Shown: positions 27,407 to 41,959, numbered from the stretch's first letter. The stretch is 64,000 bases of DNA from Enterococcus rotai (GCF_001465345.1 NZ_CP013655.1:1377349-1441348); one strand, 5' to 3'. Numbers and translations are program-made. The notes: generated by a model from the letters alone, not told the origin.

Positions 27407-28228
27407 ATGCGATACAAAATCAATGAGTTTTCCAAAATGACCGCTATTCCTAAGTCCACACTACGTTATTACGATAGAGAAAGATTGTTGATTCCGTCAT
27501 TAAGAGATCAAGAGAATGGTTATCGTTACTACGATGAAATAGATTTTAAACGAGCAAACCAACTGACGTTATTAAGAAATAGCGAATTTTCGATCTCAGA
27601 AATCAAAGAAGTCTTGTATGGGCTTGAAGAAGAAGCGGATTTAGCCTATTATTTAATTGAAAAAAAGGCATTTATTTTAGAAGAAATTTATGAAAAAGAG
27701 CGATTGATGAAAAAAATCGATCAGATGATTACACTAAGTGAAACAGGTGATTGTGAACAAGAGTACGTCGTTAAAACACAAACTAAACCAATGCAACGTG
27801 TGATCACTAGGACTTGTACTTGCCCATTTGATGAAATGGGACCGGAAGTGAATTGCTTATATGAAGCAGCCAAAGAAGCTGTTAGCGGTGAGTTGTTTAC
27901 TAGTCAACAAGAATTATTGAATGAAAAGATACAGTATGAAATTGGCATTCCCGTTAGTCGCATGATTGAAAGTAAAGCGGTTAAAAATGAAATTTTTCCT
28001 GAAATGACGGGGATTCAAACACTTCATTATGGTGATTACCAGGAGATTGGACAGGCGTATAAAGTGTTGATCGATTATGCAGAACAACATCAGTTACAAA
28101 CAAATTTTGCGTTTATCAGCACCTTTATTAAGGGAAGTGGCAAGAAGTTCAAAGGGAATCAGGCAAAATATATCACGGAAATCTTTTTACCTATAAACTA
28201 TTCTGGAGGAAGTAACAATGAAATTTGA
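27407..28228 (+). CDS. MerR-family regulator with GyrI-like effector domain (BmrR type)
   Basis: A 273-residue regulator with an N-terminal MerR winged helix (1-72; IPKSTLRYYDRERLLIP, NGYRYYDE), a coiled-coil linker (about 85-115), and a C-terminal GyrI-like effector domain (about 125-265). This is the BmrR-like architecture, in which the C-terminal domain binds drugs or other amphipathic ligands. An aaaggtgg SD precedes the ATG. The next gene, a free-standing GyrI-like protein, overlaps its end by 11 nt. Confidence 0.9.
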   Translation: MRYKINEFSKMTAIPKSTLRYYDRERLLIPSLRDQENGYRYYDEIDFKRANQLTLLRNSEFSISEIKEVLYGLEEEADLAYYLIEKKAFILEEIYEKERLMKKIDQMITLSETGDCEQEYVVKTQTKPMQRVITRTCTCPFDEMGPEVNCLYEAAKEAVSGELFTSQQELLNEKIQYEIGIPVSRMIESKAVKNEIFPEMTGIQTLHYGDYQEIGQAYKVLIDYAEQHQLQTNFAFISTFIKGSGKKFKGNQAKYITEIFLPINYSGGSNNEI

Positions 28229-28838
28229 GTGGAGAAAGCAAGAGAAAGAACTGTATTTACCTAAAACAAAACCGACGGAAATTGTAGTGCCAGAACAGAA
28301 ATTTTACACGTTATCTGGAGCAGGCGATCCTAATGGAGAACCGTTTTCACAGGAAGTCTCGGCCTTGTATGCCATGTCTTACAGTATTAGAATGTTATCG
28401 AAAAAAGGTTTGGCTGGCAAAGAACCGTTTGAATATACGGTTTATCCTATGGAAGGGATTTGGACATTATCTGATGAAGCAGTGGCGGAGGGTAGAGCCT
28501 TCAACAAAGCCGATTTAGTCTACAAGATCATGATTCGGCAACCTGACTTTGTAACCGAAGCACTAGCGTTAGCTAATTTAGAACAAGTGTCTAAAAAGAA
28601 ACCAAACCCAAATAATCAAAACATAACATTTGAACGGATCGAAGATGGTAAATCTCTTCAAATGCTGCATCTAGGTTCATATGATGACGAAGCGAAGACC
28701 TTTGAAGTAATGGAGCGATATTGTGAGGAACATCAGTTGCATAGAACGACATTTGCCCATAGAGAAATCTATCTGTCTGACCCTAGAAAAGTGGTGCCAG
28801 AAAAAATGAAGACAGTTTTGCGGTATTTTGTTGAGTAA
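28218..28838 (+). CDS. GyrI-like domain protein (YdhH/SbmC group)
   Basis: A 206-residue stand-alone GyrI-like protein, without a DNA-binding domain. Blocks such as YTLSGAGDPNGEPFSQEV (about 31-48) and LQMLHLGSYDDEAKTF (about 152-167) fit the family. Some members hydrolyse or sequester cytotoxic small molecules. It overlaps the MerR gene by 11 nt with its SD (ggaggaag) inside that gene, so expression is coupled and the MerR protein probably controls it. A repeat-derived terminator follows. Confidence 0.85.
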   Translation: MKFEWRKQEKELYLPKTKPTEIVVPEQKFYTLSGAGDPNGEPFSQEVSALYAMSYSIRMLSKKGLAGKEPFEYTVYPMEGIWTLSDEAVAEGRAFNKADLVYKIMIRQPDFVTEALALANLEQVSKKKPNPNNQNITFERIEDGKSLQMLHLGSYDDEAKTFEVMERYCEEHQLHRTTFAHREIYLSDPRKVVPEKMKTVLRYFVE

Positions 28839-28847
28839 ATGATAAAA

Positions 28848-28911
28848 CGAATGAGAGGTGTCTGGGATATAATTCTGCGAGTTATGTCCCAGACACCTCT
28901 CATTCGCTTTT

Positions 28912-28912
<1 letters not shown>
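28848..28912. terminator. long bidirectional hairpin, left-half copy of the dispersed repeat
   Basis: 25-bp arms (28848-28872 / 28882-28906) with one mismatch, containing the repeat core tctgggatataa / ttatgtcccaga, followed by a T run on the plus strand. It separates the GyrI-like gene from the convergent GH13 operon. Confidence 0.88.
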
Positions 28913-34016
<5,104 letters not shown>

Positions 34017-34081
34017 CTAATTTGTCCCCCTATAATCGACTTAGTATTTTTTCTAGTTAGACGTTTCTAAAAACCACCCAT

Positions 34082-34133
34082 ATTATGCCACATAAGAAAA
34101 ACGTTTTCAATGTATTTTTCGCAATCGATTGCA
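34082..34133 (-). promoter_or_regulatory. promoter, cre and MalR-type operator of the GH13 operon
   Basis: Minus-strand TTGAAA (34110-34105), 17-nt spacer, CATAAT (34087-34082). TGAAAACGTTTTTC (34109-34096), a cre-like site, overlaps the -35 and spacer. CGCAATCGATTGCA (34120-34133) lies just upstream and matches the MalR operator set found elsewhere in this island. Confidence 0.7.
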
Positions 34134-34317
34134 TTTTGTTTTAGTCGACCCGTTATTTACTAGGGAAATAGCGGAAATTACTAGTTAAAGAACCTTTATT
34201 TTCATTTGAACATTCTAATTGTTGTTTAAACAATGTTTGTTTAGTTGAGAGAAGGGGAGTTCTTTGACTAGTTTATTGAGAAATGAAAATTATTTTTTTG
34301 CTTTTTTTAGTTTTCTC

Positions 34318-34346
34318 TTGACATTTTACGCAAACGATTGCACAAT
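34318..34346 (+). promoter_or_regulatory. promoter and MalR-type operator of mdxEFG
   Basis: TTGACA (34318-34323), 17-nt spacer, CACAAT (34341-34346). The near-palindrome CGCAAACGATTGCA (34329-34342) fills the spacer, so a bound LacI-family protein would block polymerase. Confidence 0.75.
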
Positions 34347-34389
34347 GTATGAGAATAGATCATTAAAAAATTCCTGGGAGGAACAAAAG

Positions 34390-35625
34390 ATGAAAAGAAA
34401 TATGAAAAAGCTTTTGACATTAGGAGTAACAATGACGGCAGCAGGATTTGCTTTAGCAGCGTGTGGCGGAGGCTCGACAGACAAAAAAGCTTCTGATGGA
34501 AATGAAAACGCTTCTATAAAACTGTGGGTAGATGTAGCGTTTGTTGATACGTATAAACCATTAGTAGAACAATTTGAAAAAGAGCATAAAGATTGGAAAG
34601 TGACGATCAAGCCGAGTGAATCTGCCTCAGCGCAAGAAAACTTGAAAAAAGATCCTAGTGCTGCAGCGGATGTTTTTATGATGCCTCATGATCAATTAGG
34701 ACAAATGGTCGATGCTGGAATTATTTATGCAAATACAAAATATGAAGATAGTGTGAAAGAAAATAGTACTGAAAGTGCAGTCGCAGCAGCGACTTATGAT
34801 GGGAAGTTATATGGTTATCCCTATGGCGTGGAATCACAAATTTTATACTATAACAAAGGGAAATTAGCGGAAGATGATGTGAAAAGTTGGGAAACATTAA
34901 CATCAAAAGGCAAATTAGGTGCGAACTTTGGTGAAGCTGGCGCCAACTATATTTTCACTCCGTTATTTATGTCAAACGGGGATGAATTATATGGTAAAGA
35001 TGGCGAAGATATCAATGGGACCAACTTCAACAACGATCAAGGTGTACAAGTCTTAAAATGGATTCGTTCACAAAAAGACAATCCTGGTGTGGTGCAATCA
35101 AATGCTGACGCGCTTTCTAACTTAGGGAACGGTAAAATCGATGCTTATCTATCTGGTCCGTGGTCTAAATTGGATGTAGAAAAAGCTTTGGGTGATAACT
35201 TTGCAGTAGCGCCTTATCCAACGGTTGATTTAGGTAATGGTGCAGTGCAACAAAAAGCCTTTTTGGGAGTTAAATTATTTGGCGTTAACGCTTCAACGAA
35301 AAGTCCTGTAGCTGCAATGGCCTTAGCTGATTTCTTAACGAATAAAGAAAATCAATTAACTGTTTTTGAAAAAAATGGTACAGTGCCAGCTAATAAAGAG
35401 GCGCAAACAGACGGCAAAGTGACCTCTGATAAAGTAGCTGAAGCTGTAATGACGATGAGTGATGCAGATCATTCAGTAGTAATGCCGAAACTTCCAGCAA
35501 TGGTGACCTTCTGGGGACCTGTGGAAGCTGTGATCAATGATACGTATAACGGCAAAATTGCGGAAGATCAATACTTGCCGAAATTGGATAAATTAGTAAA
35601 AGATACCAGTAAATCAGATAAATAA
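34390..35625 (+). CDS. mdxE: maltodextrin-binding lipoprotein of an ABC importer
   Basis: A 411-residue extracellular solute-binding protein. The signal peptide ends in the lipobox LAAC at residue 22, so it is a membrane-anchored lipoprotein. The family 1 fold (MalE/MalX) is shown by VEQFEKEHKDWKV, the PYGVESQILYYNKG block, and a C-terminal KLPAMVTFWGPVEAV segment. I chose the ATG at 34390 with tgggagg upstream; an in-frame TTG extension of 42 residues is rejected because it covers the promoter and operator. The partners are the two permeases downstream. Confidence 0.94.
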   Translation: MKRNMKKLLTLGVTMTAAGFALAACGGGSTDKKASDGNENASIKLWVDVAFVDTYKPLVEQFEKEHKDWKVTIKPSESASAQENLKKDPSAAADVFMMPHDQLGQMVDAGIIYANTKYEDSVKENSTESAVAAATYDGKLYGYPYGVESQILYYNKGKLAEDDVKSWETLTSKGKLGANFGEAGANYIFTPLFMSNGDELYGKDGEDINGTNFNNDQGVQVLKWIRSQKDNPGVVQSNADALSNLGNGKIDAYLSGPWSKLDVEKALGDNFAVAPYPTVDLGNGAVQQKAFLGVKLFGVNASTKSPVAAMALADFLTNKENQLTVFEKNGTVPANKEAQTDGKVTSDKVAEAVMTMSDADHSVVMPKLPAMVTFWGPVEAVINDTYNGKIAEDQYLPKLDKLVKDTSKSDK

Positions 35626-35655
35626 ACGTTAGAAACTATAGCTAAAATAGCGGCT

Positions 35656-35699
35656 AAGTAATGATGGTAAAACGTATAGCGTTTTTACTATCATTACTT
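35656..35699 (+). terminator. intercistronic hairpin after mdxE
   Basis: Left arm 35656-35674, right arm 35680-35699 (one bulge), 5-nt loop. There is no long T tract, so it is more likely a partial terminator or mRNA stabiliser that lifts the level of the binding protein above the permeases. Confidence 0.7.
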
Positions 35700-35739
35700 A
35701 AGTCGCTTGATTTCAAAGAAGAACAGGAAGTGAAATGCT

Positions 35740-37095
35740 ATGAAACTAAAGTCAAAATCGGAAGGTCAGCTCACGTTTAGAGAGTTGTTTAAAAAAGGCG
35801 ATACACCGATCAAGCTTTCGTATATTTTTATGGGAACAGCTAATATTTTGAATGGACAAATCATCAAAGGGGTGGCATTTTTAGCGCTGCAAATCGGGTT
35901 TGTGGCATGGCTCGTTGTGAATGGCTTTCATGCATTGTCAATGCTGCAATCATTGGGAACCAAAGCGCAAGGTTGGGTCATGGATGAGTCGTTAGGGATC
36001 GAGGTACAACAGCCGGGCGACAATTCGATGTTGCTGTTATTATTTGGGATCGCTGCAATTATTTTGATTTTACTCTTTATTTTTCTTTATATCGTCAATC
36101 TGAGAAGTGCCCGTAAAATTTTTGCCTTGAAGCAGGCGGGCCAACCTTTGCCAACGCTGAAGGAAGATCTAAATAGTTTGTTGAATGAAAAATTCTATAT
36201 TACGTTGATGAGCATTCCGTTGTTAGGTGTACTAGCCTTTACGATCTTGCCGCTGTTGTATATGATTTCGATTGCATTTACGAGTTATGATCATAATCAT
36301 TTGCCGCCTAAAAATTTATTTCATTGGGTCGGTTTTGCTAATTTCAGCAATGTGATCACAGGAGATATTGCGGGGACCTTTTTCCCGGTGCTTACTTGGA
36401 CATTGATTTGGGCCGTTTTAGCAACAGCAACCACTTTTTTCTTTGGTATTCTGTTAGCATTACTGATCAATGAGAAAGGTGTTAAAGGGAAAAAAGTTTG
36501 GCGGACGATTTTTGTGATCACGATGGCGGTACCGCAATTTGTCAGCTTGTTGTTGATGGCGAACTTATTCAATGGTTCAGGACCAGTGAATGCAATGCTG
36601 CAAAATTGGGGCTTGATCGATCAGCCGATTCCGTTTTTGACAGATGCTTTATTGGCCAAAGTTACGGTTATCTTCGTTAATATGTGGGTTGGGATTCCGG
36701 TCACGATGTTAGTAGCGACAGGGATCATTACTAATTTGCCGACCGATCAAATCGAAGCAGCCGAAATTGATGGCGCTAATAAGTTTCAAATCTTTAGAAA
36801 TATCACGTTCCCGCAAATCTTGTTTGTCATGGCACCTAGTTTGATCCAACAGTTTATTGGGAATATCAATAATTTCAATGTGATTTTCTTGTTAACTGGC
36901 GGACAACCAGCGAATAGTAATTTTCATTCTGCTGGTGAGACTGACTTGCTAGTAACGTGGTTGTATAAATTAACCGTAACAGCCGCCGATTATAATCTTG
37001 CATCGGTAATCGGAATCATTATCTTTGTACTTTCAGCTGTCTTCTCCTTATTTGCTTATACACGAAGCAGTTCATTTAAAACGGAAGGGGCGTAA
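35740..37095 (+). CDS. mdxF: maltodextrin ABC importer permease MalF-type
   Basis: A 451-residue integral-membrane protein with extra N-terminal helices, as in MalF proteins. The C-terminal permease core has the EAA loop EAAEIDGANKFQIFRNITFP (about 347-366), which docks the ATPase. SD aggaag precedes the ATG. It pairs with the MalG-type permease 8 nt downstream. No ATPase gene is present in the cluster, so a shared MsmX-type ATPase encoded elsewhere must serve it. Confidence 0.93.
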   Translation: MKLKSKSEGQLTFRELFKKGDTPIKLSYIFMGTANILNGQIIKGVAFLALQIGFVAWLVVNGFHALSMLQSLGTKAQGWVMDESLGIEVQQPGDNSMLLLLFGIAAIILILLFIFLYIVNLRSARKIFALKQAGQPLPTLKEDLNSLLNEKFYITLMSIPLLGVLAFTILPLLYMISIAFTSYDHNHLPPKNLFHWVGFANFSNVITGDIAGTFFPVLTWTLIWAVLATATTFFFGILLALLINEKGVKGKKVWRTIFVITMAVPQFVSLLLMANLFNGSGPVNAMLQNWGLIDQPIPFLTDALLAKVTVIFVNMWVGIPVTMLVATGIITNLPTDQIEAAEIDGANKFQIFRNITFPQILFVMAPSLIQQFIGNINNFNVIFLLTGGQPANSNFHSAGETDLLVTWLYKLTVTAADYNLASVIGIIIFVLSAVFSLFAYTRSSSFKTEGA

Positions 37096-37103
37096 ACAAG
37101 CTT

Positions 37104-37943
37104 ATGAAATCGAAAAAAAGAAACCATTTAGGCCTACATTATACGTTGTTGACGATTTTATCGATTGTCTGGATCTTTCCAATCGTTTGGATTGTTTTGA
37201 CTAGTTTTAGAAGTGAAGGCGGAGCCTTTGTGACGTATTTTATACCTAAGCAGTTTACCTTTGAAAATTATAAAATGTTGCTGACAAGCTCGACTTATCC
37301 GTTTGTTCAATGGTTTTTAAACACGTTGTTTGTAGCGATTTGTAGTTGTATTTTATCAACATTGATCACGATTGCAATGGCGTATTCTTTAAGTCGTTTG
37401 CGTTTTAGAGCGCGCAAGCCGTTTTTGAAATTAGCGTTAGTGTTGAATATGTTTCCTGGTTTTATGAGTATGATCGCTGTTTACTATATTTTAAAAGCGA
37501 TGAATTTAACTGGTAGTTTGTTAGCCTTAATTTTAGTGTATTCTTCTGGAGCGGCTTTAGGCTTTTATATTGCAAAAGGCTTTTTCGATACGATTCCGAT
37601 GGCATTAGATGAATCAGCTATGATCGATGGCGCAAGCAAGTTTGAGATTTTTACAAAAATCACATTGCCATTAAGTAAACCGATCATTGTTTATACAGCA
37701 TTGATGGCCTTTATGGCGCCGTGGATGGATTTCATTTTTGCGAAAATCATTTTAGGCGATAACGTCAATAAATATACAGTTGCGATCGGTCTGTTTACGA
37801 TGCAAACCAAGGATAAAATCGATCAATACTTTATGGCGTTTACAGCTGGCTGTGTTTTGATTGCGGTACCGATTACGTTACTGTTTATCTTTATGCAGAA
37901 ATATTATGTAGAAGGAATTACCAGTGGTTCTGTGAAGGGATAG
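37104..37943 (+). CDS. mdxG: maltodextrin ABC importer permease MalG-type
   Basis: A 279-residue permease with six membrane segments and the EAA-loop ESAMIDGASKFEIFTKITLP (about 172-191). It is the last gene of mdxEFG; SD ggggcg precedes the ATG. Together with MdxF it forms the channel for maltodextrins delivered by MdxE. Only 16 nt separate it from a convergent gene, and no terminator is obvious there. Confidence 0.93.
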   Translation: MKSKKRNHLGLHYTLLTILSIVWIFPIVWIVLTSFRSEGGAFVTYFIPKQFTFENYKMLLTSSTYPFVQWFLNTLFVAICSCILSTLITIAMAYSLSRLRFRARKPFLKLALVLNMFPGFMSMIAVYYILKAMNLTGSLLALILVYSSGAALGFYIAKGFFDTIPMALDESAMIDGASKFEIFTKITLPLSKPIIVYTALMAFMAPWMDFIFAKIILGDNVNKYTVAIGLFTMQTKDKIDQYFMAFTAGCVLIAVPITLLFIFMQKYYVEGITSGSVKG

Positions 37944-37959
37944 GATGGAAATGCTTTTT

Positions 37960-38604
37960 TTACGTCTGTCTTTGAGTATAAGGAGAAGGTTCACCTTCAA
38001 TCACATTCGCAATCTCCACAGCTAATGTTTCTCTTGAAATAGGTTCGTATCCTTGAACCAGTTTTCTAATTCCGGGTATCACTTTAAGCAGGTTGATCCC
38101 AAAGGCACTAATAACAGAAAAATAATGCTTTTTATCCACAACTAAACTAGGGTAAATAATCACATGTTGTAGGCTGCTTGCTTTGATCAGTTGTTCGGCT
38201 TGCAGTTTAGCATTCATATAATTTCTTAGAGGGAACGGGGCGCTATTGGCAGATATAAATAAGAAATGTGCCGCCGAATTATGCGTGTTTAAATAATCCA
38301 GAATTAGTTGGACCGGCGTTAAAATAAAGCGATCATAGGTAATTCCTTTACGAGGATGCTCGAAAAGAATCCCGATAGTATCGATGACCCAATCAGCTTG
38401 TTGGACAGCTTTGTGCCAATTGGTATCGTTTAGGATATCCGAACGAACCCAACGGACTTTTTTAGACCAAGAACTGGATAGGTCAGTAGGCTTTCCGTGA
38501 CGTGAAATGCTGGTTAGGTCATGTCCTCTGTTAACCAGTTCTTCAGTCAGTTTTTGCCCGATAAAACCACTTCCGCCGAAAATAGTTATATTTATCGTCT
38601 CCAC
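37960..38604 (-). CDS. atypical short-chain NAD(P)-binding oxidoreductase/epimerase-like
   Basis: A 214-residue Rossmann protein with NAD(P) motif FGGSGFIGQKL (about 9-19) and the VIDTIGILFE block, resembling atypical SDRs related to complex I NDUFA9-like and NmrA-like proteins. It is compact, with no clear YxxxK catalytic pair (the N-terminal part of MNAKLQAEQLI may replace it). The start is a GTG with only a weak SD. No pathway link to the flanking maltose genes was seen. Confidence 0.78.
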   Translation of the reverse strand: METINITIFGGSGFIGQKLTEELVNRGHDLTSISRHGKPTDLSSSWSKKVRWVRSDILNDTNWHKAVQQADWVIDTIGILFEHPRKGITYDRFILTPVQLILDYLNTHNSAAHFLFISANSAPFPLRNYMNAKLQAEQLIKASSLQHVIIYPSLVVDKKHYFSVISAFGINLLKVIPGIRKLVQGYEPISRETLAVEIANVIEGEPSPYTQRQT

Positions 38605-38653
38605 CTGCTTTCGCTATGTAATATAGTTAGTTTAGCATTATTTTCCGAAGGAG

Positions 38654-38698
38654 AAAAAGAAACAGTACGCTGAAGCATCTAGCATACTGTTTCTTTTT
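38654..38698 (-). terminator. terminator after mapP
   Basis: A 14-bp perfect stem aaaaagaaacagta (38654-38667) / tactgtttcttttt (38685-38698), just reaching the stop codon. Confidence 0.85.
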
Positions 38699-39518
38699 AT
38701 TTAATTGTTACTGTGACACCGAAATGATCGCTAACAACAGGTGTCTGTTTCCCGTCGAAGAGGATCTGATAATTGGTAATCGCTAATTCTGGGGAAGTGA
38801 ATATATAGTCGATACGCAATTTCTCCTGATTTGCTCCCCAACCATCAATGGCCTTTTCAACAGTATGTTCACCAGATTTTTCTGCTGCAGCTAAAAAGCT
38901 ATCTTGCAACTGTAACGGACTGTTTAGCACTAGATCATAACCAGTTTTGGCAAGTGATGCAGGATTATTGAAGTCTCCCATAAACAACAACGGTGTTGTG
39001 TGATGTTGTAAGGCGCGCTCAGTTTTCTGCCATTCATGTTTAAAACCACCCGATTCTAACCACCAAGAATAATGACAACAAACTGCAGTGATTGCTTGCT
39101 CAGCTAGTTTTGTTTGACCGATCAGGATAACTCTTGTGCGGTGGTCATTTGGATCTGTTGCTTCGGAAACGAGGACAATTTCAGGGGTGATTGGCTGCTT
39201 TGAAAGTAGGGCGACCCCTTCGTGATAAGTTGAGTAACCAATGTGATTGTAAGCCCAACTCCAGTGGTAGTCGTGTCCTTGTTCCTTTAATTGTTGTACC
39301 AATAAATGAGCGAAGTTATCTTCATGGATCGGCTGTTGCTTTTCAGTTGGGTGGAAATTATGGGTTGAAATGGCTGGTAAGCTGTCCATGCGTTGGTTGA
39401 CTTCTTGTAAGGCGATCACCTCATAGTCTGCTTTGATGATTTGATCGGCTAATTGTTGTAATTTTTCTAAGGGCTGTTCTTCTAACCAGCTGTGAGTATT
39501 CAACGTTAGTATGTTCAT
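38697..39518 (-). CDS. mapP: maltose 6'-phosphate phosphatase (EEP family)
   Basis: A 273-residue protein of the endonuclease/exonuclease/phosphatase superfamily: TLNTHSW (about 5-11), ALQEVNQ (about 36-42), FMGDFNNP and SDHFGV. In E. faecalis the gene next to malT encodes MapP, which dephosphorylates maltose 6'-phosphate so that the intracellular maltose can be phosphorolysed. Family and position both match here. SD aggagg precedes the ATG. It is separated from malT by a hairpin, so it is either read through or partly attenuated. Identity rests on synteny plus fold. Confidence 0.85.
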   Translation of the reverse strand: MNILTLNTHSWLEEQPLEKLQQLADQIIKADYEVIALQEVNQRMDSLPAISTHNFHPTEKQQPIHEDNFAHLLVQQLKEQGHDYHWSWAYNHIGYSTYHEGVALLSKQPITPEIVLVSEATDPNDHRTRVILIGQTKLAEQAITAVCCHYSWWLESGGFKHEWQKTERALQHHTTPLLFMGDFNNPASLAKTGYDLVLNSPLQLQDSFLAAAEKSGEHTVEKAIDGWGANQEKLRIDYIFTSPELAITNYQILFDGKQTPVVSDHFGVTVTIK

Positions 39519-39542
39519 AGTTATTTCCTCCTGTGATTATAA

Positions 39543-39589
39543 AAACAAGGTCAGAGTAAAGCTCTATAAGCTTTACGCCGACCCTGTTT
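39543..39589 (-). terminator. hairpin between malT and mapP
   Basis: 21-nt arms (39543-39563 / 39569-39589) with three non-Watson-Crick positions and a 5-nt loop. Probably an attenuator lowering mapP relative to malT. Confidence 0.7.
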
Positions 39590-39604
39590 AGACTGTTGTT
39601 TGTG

Positions 39605-41782
39605 TTAAATATCTAATCGTCCGATAACAGTTCCAGGATCTTGTTTACCAACTGCATCTAAATGGAAAGCATTGATCTTTTCGCCATTTGTAAAGACCAC
39701 GATCATCGTTGTTTGTTTACCATCGGCTTTGATTTTATCCAAATCAGCAGTGGCAATCGTATCGCCTGCTGTGACCTTTTGGCCTTCGGTAACATGGATC
39801 GTAAAGGCTGACTCTTTCATTTCGATCGTATCAAGTCCCATATGGATCAAGACTTCAATGCCTTCGTCTGTCTGAATCCCTAATGCGTGTTTTGATGGGA
39901 AGATACTGCTGATCACGCCATCGATTGGTGCGTAAATCGTTGAGTCTTCTGGGATAACGGCGAAACCATCGCCCATCATTTTTTGTGAAAAGACAGGATC
40001 ATCGACTTGCTCGATAGCGATCACCTCACCATTTGCGACAGGTACAATTGTTTTGGTGATACCTAGATAATCCGTTGTACTTGTTGGTGTATTCATTGTT
40101 TCTGTTTGTTGCGATACAGGTATTTCGACGCCGGAATCTAGTAAGTCTTGAATATCTGATTTTAACACGTCGGCTTTCGGTCCGTAAACTGCTTGAACGC
40201 CGTTATCTTTTACGATCAGCCCCATAGCGCCTGCTTTTTTCCAAGCTTCTTCGGTTCCAACTTTATTTTTATCTGTAACACTGACGCGTAAACGAGTCAT
40301 ACAAGCATCAACGTCTACGATATTTTCTTTTCCGCCTAATAGATGAACAATATCGATAATTTGAGGATCGATTCCGTTAATGCTTTGAGTGTTGCTTGTT
40401 TCAGAAGGTGTTTGGGTTTCGTTGTTATCATAGTTGCCGTTGCGGCCTGGTGTTGCAAAGTTGAATTTTTTGATCATGAAATTGGCGATAAAATAAGTTA
40501 GGACGCCAAATGCAATCGTGCAAAGGACGAAATTTAATAAATCCCCACCTAATCCGGCTTTGATTGCAAGGGGTGTTCGAGTCAATAATTCGATATTTCC
40601 GAAAGAGTGAACACGTAGTGCAACGATATCTGCCATAGCAAACGCTGCTCCTTGAATAATGGCGTAAACGACATATAATGGAACCGCCGCAAACATAAAC
40701 ATGAATTCTAAAGGTTCAGTAACACCGGTTAAAAATACAGCTAGAGCCGCTGAAAGATACATTGATTTATAACTGGCACGTTTATCTGCATCAACATTTC
40801 GGTACATGGCAAGGGTCATACCCATCAAAATACCAGAAGCGCCGATCATTTGGCCTACTTTGAAGCGAGCAGGTGTCCAGTTGGCTAAAACAAAATTATA
40901 TTGTGATGTGTCGCCAGCCCCTTTTAGATTGACTAAGTCAGTTGCCCAAGCTAACCATAAAGGATCTTGTCCAAAAACTTGCGTTCCTGCTTGTGCACCA
41001 GATAAAATTTCGTAAGTTCCGCCTAGCTGTGTATAGTTGATCGGAATCGTCAACATATGATGTAAACCAAACGGTAATAGCAAACGTTCTAAAGTTCCGT
41101 ATAAAAATGGTGCTAAAACTGGGGCCGTATCTTGAGACTGAGCGATCCAAAGTCCAAAATTATTGATACCTGCTTGAATATAAGGCCAAATAATGGCTAA
41201 AAGGATTGCGACGATTGTTGACCAAAGAATCACAACAAATGGCACAAACCGTTTGCCGTTGAAAAATGAAAGTGCGTCAGGTAATTTACGGTAATTATAA
41301 TACTTATTAAAGGCCATCGCGCCAACGAAACCAGCGATGATTCCAACGAAAACCCCCATATTTAATGCGGGTGCTTCCAAAACACTTGTGAAAAAGCCTT
41401 TGACCATGATTTTAGTGCCGAATAAGGTATGCGTAAAAGCTTTGTCATCTGCCAACATGGCACTCGTAACGCCAAAAATCGATCCTGTGATGCGGTTGAT
41501 CAAAATAAATGAAAGTCCAGCAGCGAAGGCGCCTCCTGCGCGCTCTTTTGCCCAACTTCCTCCAATTGCAAGTGCAAACAAGATATGCAAGTTGCCAATA
41601 ACGGCCCAACCGATATTTTCAATAACTCCCCCAGTTGTTGCTAGGGCTGCCCAATCAGGATTAATCAACGGAATGGTTTTGCCGATACTGATCATTAACC
41701 CTGCGGCAGGCATAACGGCAATGACGACCATCAGTGCTTTACCAAACTTTTGCCAAAATTCAAAACTCAATAATTTTTTCAT
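39605..41782 (-). CDS. malT: maltose PTS transporter EIICBA
   Basis: A 725-residue three-domain PTS permease. The N-terminal EIIC (about 1-440, glucose family), EIIB (phospho-cysteine in VDACMTRL) and EIIA (phospho-histidine in VLIHMGLDT) follow in order. It imports and phosphorylates maltose to maltose 6'-phosphate at the expense of PEP. Identity as the maltose member of the glucose family follows from its neighbours mapP, malP, pgmB and malR, in the arrangement known in E. faecalis. SD aaaggag precedes the ATG. Its promoter (41831-41859) has a MalR-type operator at the transcription start. Confidence 0.93.
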   Translation of the reverse strand: MKKLLSFEFWQKFGKALMVVIAVMPAAGLMISIGKTIPLINPDWAALATTGGVIENIGWAVIGNLHILFALAIGGSWAKERAGGAFAAGLSFILINRITGSIFGVTSAMLADDKAFTHTLFGTKIMVKGFFTSVLEAPALNMGVFVGIIAGFVGAMAFNKYYNYRKLPDALSFFNGKRFVPFVVILWSTIVAILLAIIWPYIQAGINNFGLWIAQSQDTAPVLAPFLYGTLERLLLPFGLHHMLTIPINYTQLGGTYEILSGAQAGTQVFGQDPLWLAWATDLVNLKGAGDTSQYNFVLANWTPARFKVGQMIGASGILMGMTLAMYRNVDADKRASYKSMYLSAALAVFLTGVTEPLEFMFMFAAVPLYVVYAIIQGAAFAMADIVALRVHSFGNIELLTRTPLAIKAGLGGDLLNFVLCTIAFGVLTYFIANFMIKKFNFATPGRNGNYDNNETQTPSETSNTQSINGIDPQIIDIVHLLGGKENIVDVDACMTRLRVSVTDKNKVGTEEAWKKAGAMGLIVKDNGVQAVYGPKADVLKSDIQDLLDSGVEIPVSQQTETMNTPTSTTDYLGITKTIVPVANGEVIAIEQVDDPVFSQKMMGDGFAVIPEDSTIYAPIDGVISSIFPSKHALGIQTDEGIEVLIHMGLDTIEMKESAFTIHVTEGQKVTAGDTIATADLDKIKADGKQTTMIVVFTNGEKINAFHLDAVGKQDPGTVIGRLDI

Positions 41783-41808
41783 CTTTTTTCTCTCCTTTGC
41801 AAAAATTG

Positions 41809-41859
41809 CGCAATCGATTTCGTTGATTGTAGTATAAAGCAGATTTTTATGTTTGTAAA
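41809..41859 (-). promoter_or_regulatory. malT promoter with MalR-type operator
   Basis: Minus-strand TTTACA (41859-41854), 17-nt spacer, TATACT (41836-41831). CGCAATCGATTTCG (41809-41822) lies at the likely transcription start. It is the least symmetrical of the four operators. Confidence 0.72.
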
Positions 41860-41959
41860 CCCTTAAGTACGATCACTTTGTTTTCATTATCAATAAAAGG
41901 ATAGTATCATTAAAGATAAAGAAATTCTAATTGTTAAGGTGTAATCCATAAATAAATAA

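Noticed and set aside
34264-34389. 42-residue N-terminal extension of the maltodextrin-binding protein
   Set aside because: It would be translated from the promoter and operator, and would hide the signal peptide and lipobox.
41337-41837. 166-codon open frame on the plus strand opposite malT
   Set aside because: It is a shadow of the malT coding frame, has no SD and covers the malT promoter; malT on the other strand explains the region fully.
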